The notes: generated by a model not told the origin, from the sequence alone. 41,957 bases of DNA from DAOTWP01 sp034435675 (GCA_034435675.1 DAOTWP010000010.1:1-41957), one strand, 5' to 3'. Positions 33,088-41,425 are shown, numbered from the stretch's first letter. A program made the numbers and translations.

Positions 33088-34524
33088 TCAGCCAATCACC
33101 TGCTTGCCCATCGCTGTGCCCAGCCCCAGTAATGCGCTCACAGCATCAGGGGTCGGCGCTTCAGCATAGACGCGCAGAATGGGTTCTGTCCCGCTGGGGC
33201 GCACCAGCAGCCAACTGTTGTCTGCCATTATGTATTTGATCCCGTCTGTAGTTTTGACTTCGACAACGTTTTGCCCATGAATCTGTCCCGGTGCGCTGTC
33301 TACCAGCCTCGTGACCACCTGCTTTTTAGGCATCTGGTGTGCCAGCATCACGTCAATACGCCCGTAATGCGCCGGACCGTATTTTGCCTGCAAATCTGCA
33401 ACGATTTCGTGCAGCGGTGCGTCCGCATATGCCATCACTTCCAACAGCATCAGTCCCATCAGAATGCCATCGCCTTCGGGGATATGCCCGCGAATGCTGA
33501 TACCGCCGCTTTCTTCACCACCGACGAGAACATCGCGCTGCATCATCAGATCCGCGATATGGTTGAATCCGACCGGTGTTTCGTGCAGGGTCAGGTCATA
33601 TGCCTTTGCCAGATTGTTAATCATCTGCGTTGTCGAGGTTGTTTTGACCACCTCACCGCGCAGCCCTTTGTTTTCCACCAGATGCCGCAGTGTGAGCGCA
33701 AAAATGTGGTGCGGGTCAATGAAATTGCCGCGTGCATCAATCGCGCCAATGCGGTCAGCATCTCCGTCTGTTGCCAGCCCCACATCCGCCTGTACGCGCT
33801 GCACCGCCGCCACCAGCTCGTTCAGGTGCTTCAGGATCGGTTCAGGGTGAATGCCGCCGAATCCGGGGTTTAACTGCCCGCGAATCTCGGTCACCTGCGC
33901 GCGCGTGCGCGACAGAATGCCCATAAACGCTCCGCGTCCCGCGCCCCACATGGCATCCGCAACGATGTGCAGCTCCGCGTTGGAGATTTTGTCAATGTCA
34001 ACCAAATCGCCGAGATGCTGATAATACACCCAAGCCGGATCAAAGCGCCGGATGAGTTCCATTTCTACGGCGCGTTCATAATCCATGATGTTCGGTCCGC
34101 GCACTTGCCGTTCCATCCGCACCAGTTCTTCTTCGATCAACGCCGCCTGCTCCGCTGTTGCTGAGCCGCCATAGCTGGCTTTGACCTTGAAACCGTTGTA
34201 GCGTGGTGGGTTGTGGCTGGCAGTGATAACTACCCCCGCGTCCGCTTTTTTGGCAACTACATTGTAGGAGATAGCCGGTGTGGGGGCATCAGTGCGCGTC
34301 AGCCAGGCGACAATGCCATTGCCTGCCAGCACGCGCGCTGTTTCCATGGCAAAGCGGTCAGATAAAAAGCGAGTATCATAGCCCACGACCACTTCGGGTT
34401 TTTTGTCGCCGGTGTGCTGTTTGTTGACATAGTCGGCAACCGCCTGTGCCACCAACCGCAGGTTAGAGAATGTGAATGTGTCGGCAATGACTGCACGCCA
34501 ACCGTCGGTTCCAAAACGAATCAT
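33088..34524 (-). CDS. Phosphoglucomutase / phosphomannomutase
   Basis: This 478-residue alpha-D-phosphohexomutase interconverts hexose 1- and 6-phosphates, supplying sugar nucleotides. MIRFGTDGWRAVI opens domain 1. TASHNPPRYNG carries the catalytic phosphoserine S103. DGDADRIG is the magnesium loop, GEESGGIS the sugar-binding loop, and RPSGTEP the phosphate-binding loop of domain 4. Sequence does not decide between glucose and mannose. The start ATG 34524 matches the conserved N-terminus; ten more in-frame codons exist upstream. AAAGG lies 12 bases before it. The upstream gene on the same strand ends before a strong terminator, so it is probably transcribed separately. Confidence 0.92.
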   Translation of the reverse strand: MIRFGTDGWRAVIADTFTFSNLRLVAQAVADYVNKQHTGDKKPEVVVGYDTRFLSDRFAMETARVLAGNGIVAWLTRTDAPTPAISYNVVAKKADAGVVITASHNPPRYNGFKVKASYGGSATAEQAALIEEELVRMERQVRGPNIMDYERAVEMELIRRFDPAWVYYQHLGDLVDIDKISNAELHIVADAMWGAGRGAFMGILSRTRAQVTEIRGQLNPGFGGIHPEPILKHLNELVAAVQRVQADVGLATDGDADRIGAIDARGNFIDPHHIFALTLRHLVENKGLRGEVVKTTSTTQMINNLAKAYDLTLHETPVGFNHIADLMMQRDVLVGGEESGGISIRGHIPEGDGILMGLMLLEVMAYADAPLHEIVADLQAKYGPAHYGRIDVMLAHQMPKKQVVTRLVDSAPGQIHGQNVVEVKTTDGIKYIMADNSWLLVRPSGTEPILRVYAEAPTPDAVSALLGLGTAMGKQVIG

Positions 34525-34596
34525 AGCGCTATAATGCCTTTCTGCTGGCGGCACAGAGGTTGAGTCGAATGCCCCTGAGTCTGCCGGTGCGCAAAA

Positions 34597-34624
34597 TCAA
34601 AAAGACCCTTTATCAAGATAAAGG
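34597..34624 (-). terminator. Intrinsic terminator of the G1PDH-like gene
   Basis: Read on the minus strand, CCTTTATC-TT-GATAAAGG (34624-34607) is a perfect 8-bp inverted repeat; with the two central bases as loop the apical pair opens. GTC and then TTTTTG follow (34606-34598). It begins 43 bases after the stop of the upstream minus-strand gene. Confidence 0.75.
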
Positions 34625-34667
34625 AAGTTGGACATGAAGTGTGTAAAAAGCCTGCTGACCGCACGAC

Positions 34668-35708
34668 TTAGTTGAACGGCAGTGGAACCTCGCTCTGGGT
34701 GTCCAACCCTGTTCGCAGCATTACGTTATTGACCAGATCAGGGGTCAGTTGCAGTTCATGCAAAATGCTGTAGGGTAGATTATGGGTTTGGACATACTCC
34801 GGCAGTTCCAGCAGCGTCTCTTTGATGAGCGCCGGTTTGATCTGCCCGACGCGTACCCCTGCCGAGATCAGCGTCTCGCGGATGGCGGCAACATCCTGTC
34901 CATGCAGCGCCGCCGAAATCAGAATGCCCGGACCGACGAGATCGGCATAGGGGATCGTGCTGCCCCGTGCAATTCTGGGTTCAACCGCATAGGCAAAATA
35001 CTGTTCGCTGCCTTCCTGCGGGCGATTATGCCCTAACTGATTGGTGAGCTGCACTTCCATCAGGATCAGGTCAAGCAGATTGCTCAGCGCGTCAATGCGG
35101 CCTTCGCCAACACCGGGTGCGATTTTAAATGCTTGCTGGGCGATGCCTGCTGCGATCTGTGCCGCCCACTGCACAAAACGGGTTTCCGGCGTATTTTTGT
35201 TGCGTTCTGCCGCATAGCGCCAGTCCAGCAAACCCGTGACAATGCTTAGAATCTCTGCAATGCCGGTCCCACGCAGATTGGGCGGTGCCTTGCTGACGAT
35301 TTCCCAGTCAATGATGACCTTTTGTGCCGGTCCGGTAATTTCGTAATCGACGCTGCCCTTTTCGCGGACTGCAACCAGCGCCGTGAAAAAGCCATCCACG
35401 CTCAAAACCGTCGGAATTAGCACTACCGGGAGTTTTTTCTTCCAGCCAATGTACTTGGCGACATCGCCGACGCGCCCGCCGCCAACCCCGTAGACCACTT
35501 CGACCTGTGGGGGCAGGCTTTCAGCCAGGGTTTCCAGATAGCTGCGTTCTGCGCTGTGTGGTTCCGCCTGAACAACCAGCGGCAGATCCAGCGCAGAGGC
35601 GGCTATGCTCCACGCAGTTGTGCCAGTCACCAGCGCTGTAGGGCGCGCTTCACGCACCGCTCCCAGATTAGTCGTCTCAATTAGAGGTAGGGGCCAGACA
35701 GTTGCCAT
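34668..35708 (-). CDS. Glycerol-1-phosphate dehydrogenase-like protein (AraM/EgsA family) without usual metal ligands
   Basis: This 346-residue protein aligns with the AraM/EgsA family, which reduces DHAP to sn-glycerol 1-phosphate with NAD(P)H. GVGGGRVGDVAKY (74-86) is the dinucleotide loop and PTVLSVDGFFTA (99-110) the family segment after it. The metal site is altered. The Asp before S-x-x-T is E152 (AEILS), and the two ligand His residues are replaced by Q236 (GSEQYF) and Y254 (IPYADL). Either a different metal geometry or loss of activity follows. ATG 35708 is used, with GGAG 11 bases upstream; ATG 35723 is an alternative. It is divergent from the GCS2-like gene. Confidence 0.78.
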   Translation of the reverse strand: MATVWPLPLIETTNLGAVREARPTALVTGTTAWSIAASALDLPLVVQAEPHSAERSYLETLAESLPPQVEVVYGVGGGRVGDVAKYIGWKKKLPVVLIPTVLSVDGFFTALVAVREKGSVDYEITGPAQKVIIDWEIVSKAPPNLRGTGIAEILSIVTGLLDWRYAAERNKNTPETRFVQWAAQIAAGIAQQAFKIAPGVGEGRIDALSNLLDLILMEVQLTNQLGHNRPQEGSEQYFAYAVEPRIARGSTIPYADLVGPGILISAALHGQDVAAIRETLISAGVRVGQIKPALIKETLLELPEYVQTHNLPYSILHELQLTPDLVNNVMLRTGLDTQSEVPLPFN

Positions 35709-35735
35709 GCAATCACGCTCCATCGTCGTGCGAAT

Positions 35736-35764
35736 TTGTCACATATCAAACCGCGCCGTATGAT
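35736..35764 (+). promoter_or_regulatory. Strong promoter of the GCS2-like gene
   Basis: TTGTCA (35736-35741), a 17-base spacer and TATGAT (35759-35764) make a near-consensus sigma-70-type promoter. Transcription would start near 35771, leaving a leader of about 226 bases before the ATG at 35997. Confidence 0.6.
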
Positions 35765-35770
35765 TGTGTC

Positions 35771-35996
35771 CTCAATAGTAGTGCGAAATGCCATTCTTCG
35801 CCAGCATTGCCTCTTTGCCGGCTTTGCCACGGGCTTTTCCGTCTGCATCGTGTTGCGCAAATCTCCGGCAGTGACTGTTCTCGAACTGTGGACTGGAGTG
35901 GCGGAGATGCCTTTTCACCTTGCGAACGTCGTAAGGATGGTTCAGAATTACAGGCACTCCCGACGCCCGATCCCATGCGTGTACGAGGTGCTCAGT
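35771..35996 (+). promoter_or_regulatory. Long 5' leader of the GCS2-like gene with competing pairings
   Basis: TGCCGG (35816-35821) can pair with CCGGCA (35865-35870), while ATCTCCG (35861-35867) can pair with CGGAGAT (35902-35908). The two pairings share bases 35865-35867 and exclude each other. The second stem is followed by GCCTTTTC. The frame to the start of the gene is open here but reads unlike protein. I could not match the leader to a known riboswitch class. Confidence 0.3.
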
Positions 35997-37799
35997 ATGG
36001 ACACACCCTTGCCGTCGAACCAGACCCTGATTGACTTTGCCCGCGACGTGCCCTGGCAGGAAATTGAGCGCCAGAAACGCCTGTTCAATCAGAAGTTACA
36101 GGAACTCGCTAATCAGTCCAGTGATACCCAATATCCGCTTGAAGCCCTTTCCGCTGCGGTGGGGGTTCCGGTGACAACAGTGGATGCTCCCTCCGAAACG
36201 CATGGCGCGAATGTGCTGGTGGGGCACGTTGGGGATAGAGCGCATGTCATGGGCACTGTGGTCAGTTCGCGCTACCGCAGCGGCAAATCACTGCTGAAGA
36301 GTGTTGTACCCTACAACCTCAATCCCAGCGTCACCCACCAGAATTTGCATGAAACAGATATGCCGATTACACGGATGCGCGCGCTGGGTGCCGAAATCGA
36401 ACTGGGGCTGGTGCATAACGAGGGCGAATCCCCCAGCGAAGAGGAAATGCAGGCGTATATGCGCGCCTACCAGAAACATGCCCGCCGGTTGGGGATTACC
36501 CCCCAGCTTGACCGCGAGGCGTGTCAGTACCAGATTGAGACGCACATTGCGCCTGTCGTGGGTTATCATAATACGCGCAATGCCCTGGTGGGCATTTTTA
36601 CGGCGTTGGCAGCCTCCAGTGAAGAAACCGGACTGCATACCGCGCTGATGTCCGCCTACCCCACAGAGAGCGATTTTAAGCTGACGGATGATCCCAAAGT
36701 TCATACTGCCGTTGACCTGATGGTTGAAGTCAACAGCTATTTCGACGACTATGCGCGCCTGCTGGCAGATGCGCAGCAGCGTTATTTCGTGACCCTGCCC
36801 AGCAATGTAGTGCAGATGTTTCGTTTGCAGGGCTGTCATATTCATCTGGACATCGCCGGGCGTTCCGAGGCACTGGGGCTGCTGACCTTTTATACGATGC
36901 TGCGCAGCGCCACCGCGGTCGCTAACGCCGCCGTGCTGAAGGGTGGTCCCTTCGTCAACGGCACATGTGACGCTGAGCTGCTTTGCACACGCGAATACCT
37001 GCGCCGCACGACAGTTACCGGGCGCTACATCGAGATTCCGCTTAGTCCGCACCTGATGCCCCAGGGACTGGAACGCTATACGGCGCTGCTGCGCTCTGAG
37101 CGTGTGAATTCCACCTGTCGGGCGATGCTTTATGAAGATGGTCTTGGCGATATGGTGTCCGCAATGCATAACGGCATCGGGCGTATTCGACCAGATCTGA
37201 TGACCGCTCGGCGCATCTGCACGGTAGAAAGCACCGGCATGCCTGCGAATATCAGCGCCTCGCGGATGGCGGCGGTGCTGACCGATTTTGAATTCAGCCA
37301 TCTGCTGATTGAGAATTATTTCCGCAAGTACGGCTGTGACCTTGAACCGATGTACGCCGACAAAACCCTGTGGGCGGTGCTGGGTCCGCTGGATGCGCAA
37401 ACATTCCGCGCTATGCATGATGCTTCGGATCGGGAATGCACCGATATAGCGCTGACCACCGCCGCCGGGACACAGATGACGCTCGCCGAATTCTATGAGC
37501 TGAAGCGCATCTATATGCACAAGGCACTGGCAGATCAGGACGAAGTCACCCCGCGCGAAATTGATGATGTGTACGGCAGTTTCGCCCGCATGCTTGCCCC
37601 CCCCAGCGGGCGCGAGGCGCAAACGGTGCAGCAGTACGTAGCGGACCCCAAACTAAAAAGCACGGGTAACTGGGGACGCATTCTGCGCAATGCCTATCTG
37701 GAAGCCGGGGGTGTTCTGGGTAAACAATCCTCTGAAGCCGTCCTCAGCGTCGTTAACCAGATTCACGCCGCGTTGCGTACCCGCTACCTGACAAGCTGA
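35997..37799 (+). CDS. Glutamate-cysteine ligase GCS2-like carboxylate-amine ligase
   Basis: The 600-residue protein has the GCS2-type ATP-grasp-like catalytic pattern: GAEIELGLVH (131-140), CQYQIETHIAP (176-186) and GCHIHLDIAG (279-288), the positions that bind ATP, metals and amino acid in YbdK/GCS2 proteins. A 125-residue N-terminal part and a long C-terminal part (about 430-600) go beyond the usual 370-residue length. The reaction would be ATP-dependent joining of a carboxylate to an amine, possibly Glu plus Cys; the substrate is inferred from family only. ATG 35997 has GAGGTG 6 bases upstream. A strong terminator follows, so the gene is monocistronic. Confidence 0.68.
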   Translation: MDTPLPSNQTLIDFARDVPWQEIERQKRLFNQKLQELANQSSDTQYPLEALSAAVGVPVTTVDAPSETHGANVLVGHVGDRAHVMGTVVSSRYRSGKSLLKSVVPYNLNPSVTHQNLHETDMPITRMRALGAEIELGLVHNEGESPSEEEMQAYMRAYQKHARRLGITPQLDREACQYQIETHIAPVVGYHNTRNALVGIFTALAASSEETGLHTALMSAYPTESDFKLTDDPKVHTAVDLMVEVNSYFDDYARLLADAQQRYFVTLPSNVVQMFRLQGCHIHLDIAGRSEALGLLTFYTMLRSATAVANAAVLKGGPFVNGTCDAELLCTREYLRRTTVTGRYIEIPLSPHLMPQGLERYTALLRSERVNSTCRAMLYEDGLGDMVSAMHNGIGRIRPDLMTARRICTVESTGMPANISASRMAAVLTDFEFSHLLIENYFRKYGCDLEPMYADKTLWAVLGPLDAQTFRAMHDASDRECTDIALTTAAGTQMTLAEFYELKRIYMHKALADQDEVTPREIDDVYGSFARMLAPPSGREAQTVQQYVADPKLKSTGNWGRILRNAYLEAGGVLGKQSSEAVLSVVNQIHAALRTRYLTS

Positions 37800-37824
37800 T
37801 TTTCTCTCACGTTTCATCTGCCAG

Positions 37825-37857
37825 ACGGGAGTTCAAGACGTGAACTCCCGTTTTCTT
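37825..37857 (+). terminator. Intrinsic terminator of the GCS2-like gene
   Basis: ACGGGAGTTCA (37825-37835) and TGAACTCCCGT (37841-37851) form a perfect 11-bp stem with a 5-base loop, followed by TTTCTTTTG. It is 25 bases after the stop codon. Confidence 0.9.
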
Positions 37858-37924
37858 TTGCCTCAACCCCCCAATCTCTGGGGGGCGCGTACTCTTGACC
37901 GCTGCCTGTAAATTGCTGTACGAT

Positions 37925-37960
37925 TTGACCGTATAACGTTATCTGGTCAAAGTGTACACT
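37925..37960. promoter_or_regulatory. Palindromic operators before the TetR gene
   Basis: TTGACC-GT-ATAACGTTAT-CT-GGTCAA (37925-37950) is a 26-base dyad, mismatched only at GT/CT. One base on, AGTGTACACT (37951-37960) is a perfect 10-base palindrome. They end 11 bases before the tetR start. TetR proteins bind such dyads as dimers, so autoregulation and control of the following hydrolase and exporter genes are likely. The dyad also contains a TTGACC that could serve as -35. Confidence 0.55.
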
Positions 37961-37971
37961 AAATCCAGTAT

Positions 37972-38688
37972 ATGAGCGAAATAGACAGGCGTGCAGGTCA
38001 GGACGACATCAACCGGCGTATTCTGGACGCCGCCCGGCAGTTGTTCATGCGCTTCGGCTACGAAAAGACGACACTGAATGACATCGCCGAACAGGCACGG
38101 GTGTCTAAAACGACGTTGTACAACCGCTGGAAAAACAAAGATGTGTTGTTCAACCGGCTGCTGTGGCAGGAATCGCGGCAGTACATGGAGGAATGGATGC
38201 AGCGGATAGAAGACGACCCTGAAGGAGGAACATTTCCGGGTATTTACCGGAACGCTCTACTGGCACTGCGCAATTATCCGTTTCTTGAAACGTTGTATAG
38301 TGCTGATCGTCTGGCAGTCAGCAGGCTGTTGCAAAGATTGGGCATGGAATCACTGTTTCAGCAACGTATGGAAACGTATCGCGTGTTTCTGCGCTTGATG
38401 CAGCAGGTGGGCAATGTCCGGCAGGACATCGACATCAATGCCATCGCCTACGCGATTACGAGTATGAGCTACGGTATCTACAAACTCGTCGAATTTATTC
38501 CCCAGGACCAGATCCCGCCGATTGATGCCGTTGTTGACATTACCGCGGCAATGCTCGAGGGTATCGTCACACCCGAAACCGGCAGCAGCAGCGAGGCTGG
38601 TAAGCAGGTTATCCGGCAGTTGATGGTGCAGATGCGTGCGCTGGTCAGTGACCTTGAGGACAAAGCCGAAAAGCTGGCGGACGAGTGA
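37972..38688 (+). CDS. TetR/AcrR-family regulator
   Basis: The 238-residue protein has the TetR DNA-binding domain at about 14-62: RILDAARQLFMRFGYEKTTL then the helix-turn-helix DIAEQARVSKTTLYNRWKNK. The C-terminal ligand-binding part (about 75-220) is helical and, as usual, not conserved enough to name a ligand. TetR proteins are mostly repressors released by a small molecule. Palindromes directly upstream are candidate operators. No Shine-Dalgarno sequence precedes the ATG, so the message may be nearly leaderless. The hydrolase gene begins 29 bases later, followed by an ABC exporter pair, which suggests a regulated efflux or detoxification unit. Confidence 0.92.
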   Translation: MSEIDRRAGQDDINRRILDAARQLFMRFGYEKTTLNDIAEQARVSKTTLYNRWKNKDVLFNRLLWQESRQYMEEWMQRIEDDPEGGTFPGIYRNALLALRNYPFLETLYSADRLAVSRLLQRLGMESLFQQRMETYRVFLRLMQQVGNVRQDIDINAIAYAITSMSYGIYKLVEFIPQDQIPPIDAVVDITAAMLEGIVTPETGSSSEAGKQVIRQLMVQMRALVSDLEDKAEKLADE

Positions 38689-38717
38689 ACAGGCAAGTGT
38701 GCTTGCAGGAGTGAACG

Positions 38718-39572
38718 ATGCAGGTGGATTGGGTACAGACGCCGGAGATGCTGACACAACATGTGCTGGACTGGCGCGAGTGCCGGTTGCATTACTGGAT
38801 GGGCGGACCGGCAAATGCCCCGCTGCTGGTATTTTTGCACGGCGCAGGGATGGATCACCGGATGTTCAATGCACAGGTGCAAGCGGTAGTGCCGCATTAC
38901 CGGGTGCTGGTATGGGATGCCCGCGGGCATGGCAAATCACAACCGGTTGGGGCTGGGTTTTCGCTTTCCGGATGCGCTGATGATTTGCTGGCGGTGCTGA
39001 ATCACGAAGCTCTCAGGAGCGCCGTCCTGATCGGGCAGTCGATGGGTGGCATGATTGCGCAGTATGTTTACCATCGTGCGCCGGAGCGCGTGCAGGCGAT
39101 GATCATGATTGGTTCGGTAAATATCACCTTTCCCTATAAACGCTGGGAAGTGCTGGCGCTCAAGTTGACGATGCCGCTATTCAACCTGTGGCCCTACCGT
39201 CATTTTGTCAAAACGGTTGCCAACAACACAGCGCTGCGCCCTGAAGTCCGCCATTATGCGCGCGCGGCAATGTTGGGCATGGGACGGGCGAACTTTTTGA
39301 CCATCTGGAAATCGGTGTCTTTGGCAGTGGATTCACAGGGTATTCCTGACCAGCATATTGCAGTGCCGCTGCTGCTGACACACGGCGCGCAGGATACCGC
39401 GGGCAGCATCCGTCAGCAGGCTCCCCAGTGGGCGGCGTTTGATCCAGATGTGGCTTATCAGGTCATTCCTGATGCGGCGCATAATGCCAATCAGGATAAC
39501 CCGGAAAAATGCAATGAGATCATGCTGGCGTTTTTACAAGGGCGACTGCCTGACGCTTATCAGGCGCTTTAG
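38718..39572 (+). CDS. Alpha/beta-fold hydrolase
   Basis: The 284-residue protein is a typical alpha/beta hydrolase without signal peptide. LLVFLHGAGMDHRMF (36-50) holds the oxyanion HG motif, GQSMGG (106-111) the nucleophile elbow with S108, HGAQDT the acid loop, and PDAAHNANQDNPE the catalytic His. It acts on an ester, lactone or similar bond; the substrate is unknown. AGGAG (38707-38711) is 6 bases before the ATG. It lies between the TetR gene and the ABC exporter and is probably co-regulated with them. Confidence 0.9.
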   Translation: MQVDWVQTPEMLTQHVLDWRECRLHYWMGGPANAPLLVFLHGAGMDHRMFNAQVQAVVPHYRVLVWDARGHGKSQPVGAGFSLSGCADDLLAVLNHEALRSAVLIGQSMGGMIAQYVYHRAPERVQAMIMIGSVNITFPYKRWEVLALKLTMPLFNLWPYRHFVKTVANNTALRPEVRHYARAAMLGMGRANFLTIWKSVSLAVDSQGIPDQHIAVPLLLTHGAQDTAGSIRQQAPQWAAFDPDVAYQVIPDAAHNANQDNPEKCNEIMLAFLQGRLPDAYQAL

Positions 39573-39590
39573 TACCTGAAAGGGCAACTC

Positions 39591-40535
39591 ATGGGTACAC
39601 AGGATGCGGTTATTCTGACCCGCCAGCTTACAAAATCCTACGGTACGAGAATGCTTGCACTGCAAGCGCTGGATCTTGAGGTTCGTCGTGGCGAAATCTT
39701 CGGGTATCTTGGCCCGAATGGCGCGGGGAAAACCACAACGATCAAACTGCTGCTGGACTTGATCCGCCCGACCAGTGGCAGCGCGGCACTGTTTGGGATG
39801 GACTCTCGTGCGAACGCAGTTGACATTCACCGCCGCATTGGTTTTCTGCCTGGCGAACTCAGCCTGTGGCGTGGACAAACCGGCACACAGGTGCTGCGCT
39901 ATGCTGCGCGTGTGCGTGCCATGGCTGACATCCGCTATGCGCTGGAACTGGCTGAGCGCCTCAAACTCGATCTGACCAAGCGCGTGCGCGATTATTCGTC
40001 GGGCAACCGGCGCAAGCTTGGGCTGACCCTTGCCATGATGCACAAGCCGGATCTGCTGATTCTCGATGAACCGACCAGCGGCTTGGATCCGCTGATGCAG
40101 CAGACGTTTAACCAGCTCATGCTCGAAGCGCAAGCCGAGGGGCGCACAGTATTTTTGTCGTCGCACCTGCTCAGTGAAGTACAGGCAATTTGTGATCGTG
40201 TGGGGATTTTGCGAGATGGGCGACTGCAAGCGGTAGAAAGCATCGAACGGCTGACACAGGTTGATTTCCGCTGGATTACGCTGCGACTGCGCGACGGAGC
40301 CGCCGCCGTGAACCTGAACACCGTGCCGGGGATCAGCGCCATTCAGCCAAATGGCAGCGCATTGCGCTTCCGCATGACCGGCGATTTTGACCCGCTGCTG
40401 CGTGCGCTGAACGGGCACTATGTTGTGGATCTGCGTGTGCAGGAGCCGACGCTGGAAGAAATCTTCCTCACTTACTATGACAATGGTGCGCGTTCCACGC
40501 AACAGGTGAACGCCGGACAGGAGCAGCAGTCATGA
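39591..40535 (+). CDS. ABC-2-type exporter, ATP-binding subunit
   Basis: The 314-residue protein has a complete nucleotide-binding domain (about 6-215): Walker A GPNGAGKTT (41-49), signature YSSGNRRKLG (a form common in drug-type ABC-2 systems in place of LSGGQ), Walker B LLILDEPTSGLDP and the H-loop FLSSHLLSE. The last 90 residues form the small beta domain usual in this subgroup. It energises export of a lipid, peptide or drug together with the permease encoded next, whose start overlaps its stop by four bases (ATGA). Position after a TetR gene suggests inducible efflux. Confidence 0.94.
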   Translation: MGTQDAVILTRQLTKSYGTRMLALQALDLEVRRGEIFGYLGPNGAGKTTTIKLLLDLIRPTSGSAALFGMDSRANAVDIHRRIGFLPGELSLWRGQTGTQVLRYAARVRAMADIRYALELAERLKLDLTKRVRDYSSGNRRKLGLTLAMMHKPDLLILDEPTSGLDPLMQQTFNQLMLEAQAEGRTVFLSSHLLSEVQAICDRVGILRDGRLQAVESIERLTQVDFRWITLRLRDGAAAVNLNTVPGISAIQPNGSALRFRMTGDFDPLLRALNGHYVVDLRVQEPTLEEIFLTYYDNGARSTQQVNAGQEQQS

Positions 40536-41338
40536 CTGGGGTAGTCTTTTTCAACACACTGCGGCGCAATCTGCGCAGTACGCTGTTGTGGGCAGTTGGG
40601 ATGGCATTTCTGGGTGGATACATCGCGCTGTTTATTGGCGATGTGGATGCGCTGGAACAAATGCGCCAGCTCGTCGAAACGCTGCCGCCCGTCCTGTTGC
40701 AAATGGTGGGTATGAGCGACGTGCAGGCGTTGTCCACACCCGAAGGCTTCATCGTCTTTGGTTTCTTTGGGCGCGCGCTGCTGTTCCTGTGTGCCTATGC
40801 GGTCATCGCGGGAATGAGTGTTTCTGCGAATGAAGAAGACAGCGGCATACTCGATATCGTCCTGAGTCTGCCGTTGGCGCGGGCGCGTTTTCTGCTGGAA
40901 AAGCTGTTGGCTTTTACGCTGATGACGCTGTTAATCGTGTTCGTCAGCCTGCTGGGCATTGTCATTGGGGTGCAGCTTTCCGGGCAGCAGGTCAACATGA
41001 CCCCGATTCTCGAAAGCAGCATCATGATGCTGCCGGGGCTGCTGCTGGTGACTGCCTTCACTGCCTTTTCCGGAGTACTGCTGCGCCGCCGCACTGCCGC
41101 GCTGGCAATCGCCGCTGTCTTTGTAGTCGGCAGTTACTTCAGCGATTTCATCGGTAGTGCTGCCAGCGATACCTTCGCCAGTAGTTTGAGTAGCCTCTCG
41201 TTCTTCAGCTATGTTGATCCGGAGCAAGTGCTGGCGACAGGGTTGAATGCTGGTAATCTGCTGCTATTGCTCACGATCACGGGCGTACTGGTCACTGGCG
41301 CTGTGTGGCTGTTCAACCGTCGGGACATTGGCGTCTAA
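40532..41338 (+). CDS. ABC-2-type exporter, membrane subunit
   Basis: The 268-residue permease has about six spans: near 17-35, 73-100, 127-150, 165-183, 187-208 and 240-260. EEDSGILDIVLSLPLARARFLLEKL is longer than the usual coupling segment of ABC-2 permeases but has the typical E-E-x-x-G-x-L-x-x-x-L-S-x-P pattern. It pairs with the ATPase gene, whose end it overlaps by four bases. One ATPase plus one permease implies a homodimeric transporter. The substrate is unknown. Confidence 0.9.
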   Translation: MTGVVFFNTLRRNLRSTLLWAVGMAFLGGYIALFIGDVDALEQMRQLVETLPPVLLQMVGMSDVQALSTPEGFIVFGFFGRALLFLCAYAVIAGMSVSANEEDSGILDIVLSLPLARARFLLEKLLAFTLMTLLIVFVSLLGIVIGVQLSGQQVNMTPILESSIMMLPGLLLVTAFTAFSGVLLRRRTAALAIAAVFVVGSYFSDFIGSAASDTFASSLSSLSFFSYVDPEQVLATGLNAGNLLLLLTITGVLVTGAVWLFNRRDIGV

Positions 41339-41387
41339 CCTGTCAGTGGGTAGCAGTGTTGCCACTGGGAGATCGTTCATTGTGCAA

Positions 41388-41425
41388 GAGTGTCGTTGGT
41401 TGAAAACGGCACTCCTGCCATTTTT
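41388..41425 (+). terminator. Terminator-like hairpin after the ABC exporter
   Basis: GAGTGTCGTT (41388-41397) pairs with AACGGCACTC (41405-41414), ten pairs with one G-U and a 7-base loop. TTTTT lies six bases further (41421-41425). A smaller CAGTGG/CCACTG hairpin precedes it in the same 256-base gap. Confidence 0.5.

Noticed and set aside
35736..35996. N-terminal extension of the GCS2-like frame (87 codons)
   Set aside because: The extension starts inside the promoter hexamers and has no ribosome binding site, whereas ATG 35997 has GAGGTG at good spacing.
36288..37622. Open frame of 444 codons antisense to the GCS2-like gene
   Set aside because: Its product shows no family motif, while the plus strand has GCS2 motifs, a ribosome binding site, a promoter and a terminator.
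39985..40020. Unusual ABC signature YSSGNRRKLG as a sign of inactivity
   Set aside because: Y-S-x-G-N-x-x-K is common in active ABC-2 drug-type ATPases, so it is not evidence of lost function.
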